From Micromonospora sp. WMMD980 (lineage in GTDB: Bacteria; Actinomycetota; Actinomycetes; Mycobacteriales; Micromonosporaceae): a stretch of 19,724 nt of DNA. The notes under the pieces are model-generated. The model had not been told where the DNA came from. It did no database searches and was given only the letters and a program-made list of their open reading frames with translations. Both the position numbers and the translations under genes were made by a program. The stretch spans positions 1 through 19,724 of the forward strand of contig NZ_JARUBE010000002.1 in NCBI RefSeq assembly GCF_029626035.1, read 5' to 3'. This document shows positions 13,433 to 19,608 of the stretch, piece by piece; position 1 is the stretch's first letter; each line of letters begins with the position of its first letter.

Positions 13433-13686
13433 CCGTCCCCGAGATCCCGGCCGGGACCAGGGTGTCGCTGCGCCCCGGCGAGTGGGCGAGCCACATGGGT
13501 CAGCTCGGCACGATCTACATGGACGTGCGGGTCGTGAAGGTCGGCGACATGGAGGGCGTGCCGGGCTGGGTGTGGCTGCTGGTGCACATGCCGGAGTGCC
13601 ACTGGGAGTCGGTGGCGTGCGCGCGGGAGTGGTGCGTGAAGGTGGCGGTCTGGATCCCGGCTCTGTACGACGCGGTGAACCGGTGA
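13429..13686 (+). CDS. Hypothetical protein, 85 aa, KOW/SH3-like barrel possible
   Basis: Not recognised by name. The start IPAGTRVSLRPGEWASHMGQLGTI resembles a small beta-barrel opening (a charged loop, then G-x-x-G) like those of KOW or plug-type proteins; the rest continues with beta strands (VRVVKVGDM, GWVWLLVHM) and two Cys (ECHW, ACAREWC). GTG start in a GTGA overlap, with GGAGGTGAG ahead. The stop overlaps the next gene by 4 bases, so the three genes of this cassette are translationally coupled. Confidence 0.65.
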   Translation: MTVPEIPAGTRVSLRPGEWASHMGQLGTIYMDVRVVKVGDMEGVPGWVWLLVHMPECHWESVACAREWCVKVAVWIPALYDAVNR

Positions 13687-13859
13687 CCGGGATGTGCCCG
13701 GACCTCGGGCAGCGGGGCGACGTCGCGGTCGGGGCGACGATCCTGGAGGCGCACCGGCAGTGCCCGGACTGTCGGGCCGGGACGTGCGAGGCCGGCGCGT
13801 ACGCGGCCCAGCTCCTCGCCGAGCACCGCCGGAAGCGCGCCGCCGCCCTCGCCCGCTGA
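13683..13859 (+). CDS. Small Cys-motif protein, 58 aa
   Basis: Unknown. It contains CPDCRAGTC (about res. 28-36), a pattern that could bind zinc, preceded by another Cys (MCPDLG) and followed by a helical tail ending in RRKRAAALAR. GTG start in the GTGA overlap; an ATG three codons later is possible. Last gene of the cassette, followed 7 bases later by a 14-bp terminator-like stem. Confidence 0.6.
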   Translation: MTGMCPDLGQRGDVAVGATILEAHRQCPDCRAGTCEAGAYAAQLLAEHRRKRAAALAR

Positions 13860-13866
13860 ACACGAG

Positions 13867-13899
13867 GACGCCCCCGACCATCGCGTGGTCGGGGGCGTC
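13867..13899. terminator. Bidirectional hairpin between convergent genes
   Basis: Perfect 14-bp stem (GACGCCCCCGACCA, 13867-13880, with 13886-13899), 5-base loop. It sits between the cassette stop (13859) and the stop of the leftward Cys-motif gene (13912), so it can serve both strands. No T-tract. Confidence 0.75.
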
Positions 13900-13911
13900 G
13901 CTGCGTCCGGG

Positions 13912-14151
13912 TCAGCGGGCGTCGTGGTGCTTCTGCCGCATCCGGTTCCAGATCCGGCGCCCGATCCGCCACCGCTTGCCGGTGCCCTTGCACCACCAGC
14001 AGCGGCGCTGATGCTTCCGGTTCAGGTCGGAGCGGTGCACACCTTGCCCGCTGCAGCACCAGCAGTCCTTCAGCGGGAACAGCGCGATCCTGGCGACCAC
14101 GAACAGGACCAGGGCGACACCGATAGCGGTAGTGGTCAGCGTGCCTCTCAC
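13912..14151 (-). CDS. Membrane protein with DnaJ-type zinc motifs, 79 aa
   Basis: N-terminal hydrophobic helix (about res. 8-26, IGVALVLFVVARIALFPL) followed by two motifs CWCCSGQG (30-37) and CWWCKGTG (51-58), each CxxCxGxG as in the Cys-rich zinc domain of DnaJ, and a strongly basic tail (KRWRIGRRIWNRMRQKHH). The two half-motifs could form one zinc centre on the cytoplasmic side. The GTG start has GGAGG 4 bases upstream. It lies on the same strand as, and directly downstream of, traB across the CTAG-repeat gap, so it may be the last gene of the transfer operon. The function is unknown. Confidence 0.72.
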   Translation of the reverse strand: MRGTLTTTAIGVALVLFVVARIALFPLKDCWCCSGQGVHRSDLNRKHQRRCWWCKGTGKRWRIGRRIWNRMRQKHHDAR

Positions 14152-14191
14152 AGCGCCTCCAGGGGGCGTTTCCGGGGATCGGACCGCCTGC

Positions 14192-14260
14192 GGGGCTAGC
14201 GCCTAGTTCCCAGCTCAGAGGGCCTAGAGGAGGGGCTAGCGCTAGCCCTAGCAGGGGCTA
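14192..14260. repeat. CTAG-rich repeat cluster directly behind traB
   Basis: Six CTAG tetramers in 56 bp (14196, 14203, 14224, 14236, 14242, 14248), including a perfect 16-bp palindrome (14233-14248, GGGCTAGC and its reverse complement) and an 11-bp direct repeat GGGGCTAGCGC at 14192 and 14232, with a partial GGGGCTA at 14254 reaching the traB stop codon. CTAG is rare in the rest of the window. Short repeats beside traB are where transfer (clt) sites of Streptomyces-type conjugative elements are expected; a regulator site is the alternative. Confidence 0.6.
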
Positions 14261-16414
14261 TCAGTCCTCGACCTCAGCGAGGTCGGTTGAGGCGATCGTC
14301 TCGGCGGTTTTCTCGGCGATCCGGGCCTCCAGGGCGGCCAGTTTCACGCCGGCCCGGGTGGCCCGCTTGGTCGAGCTGGAGTCGATCCGCCGGTTGATGC
14401 TCTCCGTCTTCACCCCGGCCCGAGCCATCCACGCGCCGAACACCTCGACGGTCAGATCGCCGTACGCGTCCCGGTCGAGATGCTTCAACCGCGGCACGAT
14501 CAGCTCCGACCAGATCGCCTCCTCGCCCTCGAACCACACCTGCCGGACGTCAGCGAGCAGGTTCCGCAGCGCGATACGCGGCACCTCGACCGGCTTGTCA
14601 CCCTGGCGCATCTCCAGGGCCCGTTGCACGACCCGCTCGGCCGCCGGGTTGTCGACGAAGCTGGACCGGCGCGGCCGGATCGGCCCGTCACCGGCGTGGT
14701 AGCCCCACCCGGAGTCCTTCGGGCCGGTCGAGTCGCCCGTCTCGAACTCGGTGGGCCGGGCGCCGGCGGAGTACGCACCGGTGCCGAGGACCAGGTTCAC
14801 CTCGGTGTGCGAGGTGACCGCCAGGCAGGTCCGCAGGGCCATGTTGCTGCTGATGCCCTTCGGGATCGACTCCTTGTCGATGCGCTGCGAGGCGAGGATC
14901 AGGTGGATGCCGAGCGCCCGGTCACGCTTGACGATGGACGTGAGCAGGAACTTCGCCCGCTTGCCGTGGGTCGGGTCGGTGATCAGTTCCTGGATCTCGT
15001 CGAAGAACGCCACCAGCGGGCGCAGCCGGGCGTCGTGCTCGGCCATCCGCCGGTTGACCTTGTTGGCGGTGTTCATGCCCTGAGCTGCGTACTTGCGGAC
15101 CAGCGGCGCCCGCTCGTCGCACTCGGTCAGCAGCCACTCCAGGGCGGCCATCGCCGCGGCCTTGGTGCCCTCGTCGGCGCCGGAGCCGTGCAGCCCGTCC
15201 GGGCACAGCGGCTCGAAGCAGTCGAGGTCACCGGAGCCCTTCAGGTCGAACGCCAGCGGCACGACCAGCGGGTCGAGGATGGCGGCGAGCATGACCAGCC
15301 GCGCCGCAAGGGTCTTCCCGGAACCGGGGATGCCCCCGAACAGGGAGTTCTTCTCGGCCAGGGAGTAGTAGACGGGCCGCATCCGCTCGTCGTGGCCGTA
15401 GACGAACTTGTCAGTGAAGTAGTCGAACGTGCCGCTCTCCAGCAGCGGCCAGGCCGGGGCCTTCATGCTGCTCACAGGCTTCTGGGCGATCCAGATGGAC
15501 AGTACGCCGGGGTGCTCGCCAGGGACGGTGGCCGGCCACACCTGCGTCTTCGGCAGCCGGAACCCGGAGGCGAGGCGGTCGCGCTCGTCGATGACGTCGG
15601 TGGCCAGCACACCGGCGGGCAGCAGCACCAGAGCTTCGTGGCCGGGGCCGGCGAGAGAGATGTCGAACAGGAACTTGATGTCCTTCGGTTCTTTGATGCC
15701 CTTGACGTTGCAGGCCAGGATCGCCTGCCGGGTCAGGGTGGCGGTGAGGCGGACGAACCTGTCAGCGGTGAACACCCGGTCCACGATCGGCGCGTCGATT
15801 GGCTGCCCGGCGTACGCGAACAGCGGCACCAGGACGGCCGCGGCGAGGGCCTGCGCCCACCACGGCGCGACGAACACCAGCAGCAGCGCCAGCACGACCA
15901 GCAGCAGCACCCCAGGCACGGCCAGCCAGGCGCGGGCGCCCACGCGCCGGTCACGCTGCCGGGACAGGGCCAGGTAGTCCTGTACGTTGTTGCGGCTGGC
16001 GGCGTCCTGCCGGATGCCGAAGCCTTCCAGGTCGAACGTCCAGTGGATGGCCTTGCCGGACAGCCGCAGCGCCCCCCAGGGTGCGAAGACGGCGGTCTTC
16101 GCCAGGTACTTCGGGGATCGGGTGACGTGGTAGGCGAGGGTGTAGCCGGCGAAGGCGAGTGCCCACTGCACCATGGCGTGCCGGCCCGCCTTGGAGCGCA
16201 GGGTGGCCGGCACGATGGGCTTGCGGGGCCCGCTGTACCGCGAGCTGACGTCGGCGAACGTCGTGGAGGTGCGGGGCAGGTCGACGGGCTTGCCGGTGTC
16301 GGTGCCGGGCGTGATGGCGACCTGCTCGCCGCGGGGCTCGTAGTAGTCGGGCTCGCCGGGGCGGGGCGCGGGGACGACCGGCTCCAGCTCGTCCAGGTCG
16401 ATCTGCTCGGGCAT
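14261..16414 (-). CDS. traB: FtsK/SpoIIIE-type DNA translocase, TraB-like transfer protein
   Basis: 717 residues. In actinomycete conjugation a single FtsK-like ATPase pumps double-stranded DNA between mycelial cells. Seen: N-terminal soluble part, hydrophobic segments around 79-95 and at 163-183 and 186-205, Walker A GGIPGSGKT (360-368), Walker B LVAFFDEIQEL (467-477), LASQRIDKESIP (507-518) and a C-terminal region (about 620-700) that could be the winged helix reading the transfer site. The membrane part is short compared with cell-division FtsK, as usual in TraB. ATG 16414 is 6 bases behind the spdB-like stop; AAGGAGG is about 11 bases upstream, rather far. The gene name is by family resemblance. 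Confidence 0.88.
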   Translation of the reverse strand: MPEQIDLDELEPVVPAPRPGEPDYYEPRGEQVAITPGTDTGKPVDLPRTSTTFADVSSRYSGPRKPIVPATLRSKAGRHAMVQWALAFAGYTLAYHVTRSPKYLAKTAVFAPWGALRLSGKAIHWTFDLEGFGIRQDAASRNNVQDYLALSRQRDRRVGARAWLAVPGVLLLVVLALLLVFVAPWWAQALAAAVLVPLFAYAGQPIDAPIVDRVFTADRFVRLTATLTRQAILACNVKGIKEPKDIKFLFDISLAGPGHEALVLLPAGVLATDVIDERDRLASGFRLPKTQVWPATVPGEHPGVLSIWIAQKPVSSMKAPAWPLLESGTFDYFTDKFVYGHDERMRPVYYSLAEKNSLFGGIPGSGKTLAARLVMLAAILDPLVVPLAFDLKGSGDLDCFEPLCPDGLHGSGADEGTKAAAMAALEWLLTECDERAPLVRKYAAQGMNTANKVNRRMAEHDARLRPLVAFFDEIQELITDPTHGKRAKFLLTSIVKRDRALGIHLILASQRIDKESIPKGISSNMALRTCLAVTSHTEVNLVLGTGAYSAGARPTEFETGDSTGPKDSGWGYHAGDGPIRPRRSSFVDNPAAERVVQRALEMRQGDKPVEVPRIALRNLLADVRQVWFEGEEAIWSELIVPRLKHLDRDAYGDLTVEVFGAWMARAGVKTESINRRIDSSSTKRATRAGVKLAALEARIAEKTAETIASTDLAEVED

Positions 16415-16420
16415 CGGGGG

Positions 16421-17824
16421 TCAGTCCTCCTTGCGATCAGTGGTGGTGTTCTTGGGCCAGTACCGCTGGACGGTGCGGATGCCGAGGCCGAGCTTCTTGG
16501 CGACCTGCTCCTGCGTCATGGCGGGCTTCTTGGCGACCAGTTCGGCGACCCGGTCGGCGTTGGACTTGGCGGGTCGCACTGGCGGGTCGATGGCGACCCG
16601 GCGGGTGATCCGCGTGGCGGGTGCGGCAGCCGCCACGATGGCGGGTTGCCGGGTCGCCACGGTGGCGGGTTCGGTCGGCTCCGGCTGGCGGGCCGGTGGC
16701 GGGTCGATGGCGGGCGGGGTGGCGGGTTCCGAGGTCGCCACCACGAGCGCGTCCAGGCCGTCGTCGTGGCGGGTTGTGGTCGGCGGGATGGCGGGCGGCG
16801 CGGGCCAGTGGAAGCTGCGTGCCGTGGCGGTCCGCGCCCTCAGTCGAGGGCCGGCGGCGCGGGCCTGCGCCAGCACCAGGTCGATCAGCTCCTGCTCCTT
16901 GTCGCTGACCTCCCCGTCGATGACCGGGCCGGCCGGGACGGACTTGCCGCGCAGCACGGTGACCGCCGCGCGGAGCCGGCCGGCCGGCGGGCGCTGGGCG
17001 AGCTGGCGCCGCCGGTCGCGGTTGTAGCCGTCCCAGGCGCGGCGCGGGTCCCGCTCCCCGTGGTCGATGGACCAGCGGCGGGCCTGCCACGCCCGGAACG
17101 GAAACGCGCGCCGCCGCTGCGGGGAGAACTCCACGCCGCCCTCGTCGATGAGGTTGGCGTCCTCGGCGAGCAGCTGCACGTGCTGAGCGCGGCGGGTGTG
17201 CAAACCCCACAGCCACGGCGACAGCAGCGACAGCAGCGCGAACGCCACCGCCGCCGACGTCGGCGCCATGCCCTCACCGGCGAAGTGCGCGTAGTTGATG
17301 GCCGCCACCACCCCGGCGATGCCCCACGCGGCCCGCCGCAGCCCGGCCGCCGTGGCGTGCGCGTTGAGCAGGAGCGCGTCGTGGGCGTGCCACTGCACGT
17401 ACACAGCGATCGACTCCAACGCGGCGGAGAACGCGACCGCGAACGCGACCTTCGACGGGGTGTTCCAGTGGGCGGGGGCGATCTCCTCGTAGGCGTACGC
17501 GCCCTGGGCGTACGCGGCGCCGCCGTTGATGAGCAGCAGCGGCAGCACCGGGCGCAGCTTCGCGGCGAACTCGGCGCGGGCCTTCCGCCGCCGCTTGGAC
17601 CGCTCCTCCCGCTCGGCGCGGCGTACGCCGTCGCGGCGCCGCTTCTCCTCCTCGTCGGCGAGGGTCTGCTGGCGGGCGAACTCGGCGTCGGCGGCCTGGC
17701 GCTCCCGCTGGATCTGCGCCTCGACGCGGGCGCGCTCCAGGTCGGCGCGGGCCTGCTCCCGGGACGCCTCGGCGCGGGCGCGCTCCAGCTCCGGGTCGGG
17801 GATCAACCGGCGAAAAAGGCTCAC
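16421..17824 (-). CDS. DUF2637/SpdB-like membrane protein with coiled coil and HTH
   Basis: 467 residues in four parts: a charged coiled coil (11-90, Glu/Arg/Ala), a membrane part with about four hydrophobic helices (92-108, 124-146, 164-182, 187-208) matching the DUF2637 family of plasmid spread proteins, a Pro/Ala/Thr-rich linker (about 330-420), and a C-terminal HTH (422-456: AMTQEQVAKKLGLGIRTVQRY). SpdB proteins are thought to help spread transferred DNA along the mycelium and to contact TraB. The added HTH could tie DNA to the membrane. The GTG start overlaps the upstream stop. The linker DNA carries the TGGCGGGT array. Operon partner of traB. Confidence 0.82.
   Translation of the reverse strand: MSLFRRLIPDPELERARAEASREQARADLERARVEAQIQRERQAADAEFARQQTLADEEEKRRRDGVRRAEREERSKRRRKARAEFAAKLRPVLPLLLINGGAAYAQGAYAYEEIAPAHWNTPSKVAFAVAFSAALESIAVYVQWHAHDALLLNAHATAAGLRRAAWGIAGVVAAINYAHFAGEGMAPTSAAVAFALLSLLSPWLWGLHTRRAQHVQLLAEDANLIDEGGVEFSPQRRRAFPFRAWQARRWSIDHGERDPRRAWDGYNRDRRRQLAQRPPAGRLRAAVTVLRGKSVPAGPVIDGEVSDKEQELIDLVLAQARAAGPRLRARTATARSFHWPAPPAIPPTTTRHDDGLDALVVATSEPATPPAIDPPPARQPEPTEPATVATRQPAIVAAAAPATRITRRVAIDPPVRPAKSNADRVAELVAKKPAMTQEQVAKKLGLGIRTVQRYWPKNTTTDRKED
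16519..16796. repeat. Periodic TGGCGGGT octamer array
   Basis: Eight exact copies of TGGCGGGT on the plus strand (starting at 16567, 16580, 16615, 16639, 16663, 16697, 16720, 16767), four TGGCGGGC (16519, 16686, 16708, 16789) and two TGGCGACC (16531, 16591). Steps between neighbours are 11-13, 22-24, 36 or 47 bp, all near multiples of 11.7. The copies fall in three reading frames of the spdB-like gene, giving Pro-Ala, Pro-Pro and Thr-Arg-His. It may be an iteron or transfer-site array; a biased Pro/Ala linker is the alternative. Confidence 0.65.
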
Positions 17825-18006
17825 CGCGTCAACTCCTTCTCACGGACGGCGGCGGCCCGGGCCGGTGCGGCGGGCTGCTGCTCGCGGATCGCGCGGGCGG
17901 TGGTGTTGGCGTGGCCCTCCACCAGCCGGCGGGCGATCTCGGCCACCAGCAGCGGCGTGCCGGTCCCACCGACGACGATCATCAGGACGTACTGGGCGGG
18001 CGTCAC
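17821..18006 (-). CDS. Small one-TM protein, 61 aa
   Basis: Unknown. N-terminal hydrophobic helix (about res. 5-28, QYVLMIVVGGTGTPLLVAEI) and a polar, basic, Ala/Gln-rich cytoplasmic tail (REQQPAAPARAAAVREKELTR). GTG start in a GTGA overlap with the upstream small gene; stop overlaps the spdB-like GTG start in the same manner. Small membrane proteins upstream of spdB/traB are usual in these clusters; a role as Spd accessory is inference. Confidence 0.65.
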   Translation of the reverse strand: MTPAQYVLMIVVGGTGTPLLVAEIARRLVEGHANTTARAIREQQPAAPARAAAVREKELTR

Positions 18007-18167
18007 GCGGCACCTCCGGTCCAGGCGGTGGAGACGCACATGCCGCCCGCGCCGACCTGCTGGCCGGTGCACGGGTGGTCGTGGTGGTTGACGCCGAACG
18101 CGAGGGTGGCCAGCACGGCGCACACCAGGACGGTGCGCTTCACGAGCCGGTCGATCATCATGGACAT
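18003..18167 (-). CDS. Small membrane or exported protein, 54 aa
   Basis: Too short for usual cut-offs but well supported: ATG 18167 with GGAGG 8 bases upstream and GTGA overlap with the next gene. Residues 7-26 (RLVKRTVLVCAVLATLAFGV in two parts) are a basic start plus hydrophobic segment that fits a signal anchor or signal peptide, followed by a short His-rich polar part (NHHDHPC) and a second Cys near the end (MCVST), which could form a disulfide outside the cell. ATGs at 18161 and 18158 are alternative starts. Unknown function; first gene after a terminator-like stem. Confidence 0.62.
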   Translation of the reverse strand: MSMMIDRLVKRTVLVCAVLATLAFGVNHHDHPCTGQQVGAGGMCVSTAWTGGAA

Positions 18168-18195
18168 GGGTCGGGCCTCCAGGGGGTCCGGTCAA

Positions 18196-18233
18196 GGCCC
18201 CCGGCCGGCGGTGGAGTCGCCCGGCCGGGGGCC
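18196..18233 (-). terminator. GC-rich hairpin between small transfer-cluster genes
   Basis: Perfect 13-bp stem (GGCCCCCGGCCGG, 18196-18208, with 18221-18233), 12-base loop. It is 10 bases behind the stop of the 55-aa gene on the minus strand and 23 bases before the Shine-Dalgarno of the next one. No good T-tract; may limit read-through into the transfer genes. Confidence 0.6.
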
Positions 18234-18243
18234 GCCTACTTGG

Positions 18244-18411
18244 TCAGCTCTGGCTGGCCTTGCTCTGCTGCGCCTGCGACGCCTTGCGCTGCTTGATGGC
18301 CTTGGCGGTGAACATCTGCGGGTTGGCCTTCTGTGCCCGGCGGGACAGGTCGGCCATCTGCTTGCCGCTGATCGTGTTCGGGACGCTCGGCTTCCTGCTG
18401 AACAGGCCCAT
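18244..18411 (-). CDS. Small basic conserved protein, 55 aa
   Basis: MGLFSRKPSV at the start, then a hydrophilic, Lys/Arg/Gln-rich, probably helical chain (ISGKQMADLSRRAQKANPQ, then FTAKAIKQRKASQAQQ) with no TM segment or Cys. I recall similar small proteins near transfer genes of actinomycete elements, but no function. The ATG has GGGAG 5-6 bases upstream. First gene of the leftward transfer cluster, divergent from the HTH/GIY-YIG pair; the gap holds nested inverted repeats and a possible promoter for this gene (TTGCCC, 18 bp, TAGTGT on the minus strand). Confidence 0.7.
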   Translation of the reverse strand: MGLFSRKPSVPNTISGKQMADLSRRAQKANPQMFTAKAIKQRKASQAQQSKASQS

Positions 18412-18431
18412 CTGGCTCCCTCTGCTTGTGG

Positions 18432-18458
18432 GTTAGTGTCCGATGATGCAACACTAAC
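18432..18458. promoter_or_regulatory. Operator-like inverted repeat in divergent gap
   Basis: GTTAGTGT (18432-18439) and ACACTAAC (18451-18458): perfect 8-bp arms 11 bp apart. The right arm overlaps the proposed -10 (TAGTGT on the minus strand) of the 55-aa gene. A second, wider repeat TGTCCGATG (18437-18445) / CATCGGACA (18492-18500) overlaps it. Confidence 0.5.
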
Positions 18459-18516
18459 AGCGCCCCGGGCAGACGGGCAAGGGTGTACGACCATCGGACA
18501 GCGAAGGGCTAAGATC

Positions 18517-18753
18517 ATGCGCGTGGCGCGACCCAAGTGGACTCCCGAGACCGAGGCGCAACGGCGCGCGATGGCCGACGTCGAGCGGGCGACGAAGCAC
18601 GCGGACGAGGTCGACGAGAAGCTGTGGGAGAAGGTCAGGGCAGCCCACAAGCTCGGCGTGAAGCCGGCCTACCTGGCCGAGCGGACCGGCCGTGCCCGCT
18701 CGACCGTCTACCGACACCTCGACCCCGACGGCCAGGCCGGAGACGAGAAGTGA
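18517..18753 (+). CDS. Small HTH protein, 78 aa
   Basis: A basic N-terminus (RVARPKWTPETEAQRRAM), one long polar helix (DVERATKHADEVDEKLWEKV, read as pieces) and an HTH of resolvase/Hin type (about 40-68: AAHKLGVKPAYLAERTGRARSTVYRHL). Likely a DNA-binding regulator or a partner of the coupled GIY-YIG protein. ATG 18517 is chosen for an AAGGG about 8 bases upstream and because the basic start resembles related small proteins; the frame is open further upstream but that region is the divergent regulatory gap. The stop overlaps the next GTG (GTGA). Confidence 0.72.
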   Translation: MRVARPKWTPETEAQRRAMADVERATKHADEVDEKLWEKVRAAHKLGVKPAYLAERTGRARSTVYRHLDPDGQAGDEK

Positions 18754-19304
18754 CCCACCCCGCCGCCGTCCCCACCGCCCTCTACCGCTTGCGCGACAGC
18801 GACGGCCAGCTCCTGTACGTCGGGATCACCAGCACCCCCGCCAGCCGCATGGGCGCGCACCGGCGGGAGAAGCCGTGGTGGTCGGAGGTCGACCCCGCTC
18901 GCACCACCTACGACTGGTTGCCGGATAGACCGACGGCGGAACGCGCCGAGGTGGCCACCATCGCCCAGGAGTCGCCCAGGTACAACGTCGCCGACAATCC
19001 GGCCGAGCGGGCTGCGATGGTCGCTAGGGCGCGCGAGGTGTCGCGCGCCAGGCTCGCCAGCTACGCGGGCGACCTGCCAGCCGAGTGGGAGGCCGCCGCC
19101 GATGCCATCGAGGCCGTGGAGGATCCGGCGGAGCGGGCGCGGCTGGCCGGGCAGCAGTTGGCCGACGCGCCGGTCCAGCAGAAGGCGCTCCGGGCGGTCC
19201 GGGGCTCTGCGGTCAGGGAGATGCAGGCCGGCGGGTTGTCGAACGCTGAGATTGCGCGTCGGCTCGGCGTGCACCGCAACCGCGTCCCGCAATTGTTGAC
19301 GTAG
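18750..19304 (+). CDS. GIY-YIG domain protein with C-terminal HTH
   Basis: 184 residues. The N-terminal 80 residues fit a GIY-YIG nuclease: ALYRLRDSDG (Tyr12 for the GIY part), LLYVGIT (YVG 23-25 for the YIG part), Arg33, His37, a Glu in TAERAEVATI (64 or 67) as metal ligand and Asn79 in RYNV. The centre is helical and acidic. The C-terminus (158-184, GGLSNAEIARRLGVHRNRV) is a resolvase-type HTH. It may cut or nick specific DNA or act as a regulator that kept the fold. GTG start in a GTGA overlap with the HTH gene; a 15-bp terminator stem follows 18 bases after the TAG stop. Confidence 0.8.
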   Translation: MTHPAAVPTALYRLRDSDGQLLYVGITSTPASRMGAHRREKPWWSEVDPARTTYDWLPDRPTAERAEVATIAQESPRYNVADNPAERAAMVARAREVSRARLASYAGDLPAEWEAAADAIEAVEDPAERARLAGQQLADAPVQQKALRAVRGSAVREMQAGGLSNAEIARRLGVHRNRVPQLLT

Positions 19305-19322
19305 CCCCTCGGACGCGAAAGA

Positions 19323-19356
19323 GCGGCCCCTGTCTCCGGGTGGAGACAGGGGCCGC
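19323..19356. terminator. Bidirectional terminator hairpin
   Basis: Perfect 15-bp stem (GCGGCCCCTGTCTCC, 19323-19337, with 19342-19356) and a 4-base loop, between the convergent GIY-YIG and excisionase-like genes. Confidence 0.82.
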
Positions 19357-19369
19357 GTCGTGTGCGGGG

Positions 19370-19573
19370 CTATTCGGTGGGGCGTTCCTGCTCGGCGAGG
19401 GCGTCGATGAGGTCGGCGCGCAGGACGAATGTGGTGCCCACCCGCCCGCAGGGGATCTCACCTGCTGCCAGGCGCTTGTGGAGTCCCTGTTTGGAGCTGT
19501 AGCCGAGGCGGGTGGCTGCTTCGGCGAGGCTGTAGAGGCGGGGGATGTCGGGGTCGATGGTCGGGTTTCCCAT
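19370..19573 (-). CDS. Excisionase-like MerR/AlpA-type HTH protein
   Basis: 67 residues: PRLYSLAEAATRLGYSS begins a winged-helix of the excisionase type, with a basic recognition region (KQGLHKRLAAGEIPCGRV) and a wing FVLRADLIDALAEQ. Such proteins direct excision or act as small repressors. The ATG 19573 is preceded only by GGGAG at 1 base distance, but a good promoter ends 6 bases upstream, so the transcript is probably leaderless. It diverges from the gene at 19704, with two related operator-like sites between. With a serine integrase in the window it might be the directionality factor, but a tyrosine integrase beyond the right edge would be its more usual partner. Confidence 0.75.
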   Translation of the reverse strand: MGNPTIDPDIPRLYSLAEAATRLGYSSKQGLHKRLAAGEIPCGRVGTTFVLRADLIDALAEQERPTE

Positions 19574-19579
19574 GCTCCC

Positions 19580-19608
19580 AATTTATCCGCTGAGTGGACC
19601 TTCGTCAA
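19580..19608 (-). promoter_or_regulatory. Promoter of the excisionase-like gene, leaderless
   Basis: Minus strand -35 TTGACG (19608-19603), 17-bp spacer, -10 TAAATT (19585-19580), then 6 bases to the ATG. The closest match to the consensus in the window. Confidence 0.7.

Noticed and set aside
16519..16796. CRISPR array
   Set aside because: Repeats are only 8 bp with no unique spacers of constant 30-40 bp, lie in a coding region, and no cas genes are present; the Cas4-like nuclease is better read as RecB-type.
14480..18091. 1203-residue open frame on the plus strand opposite traB and the spdB-like gene
   Set aside because: Low-complexity Gly/Val/Arg/Leu composition typical of an antisense frame in GC-rich DNA; the minus strand has clear domains and ribosome sites.
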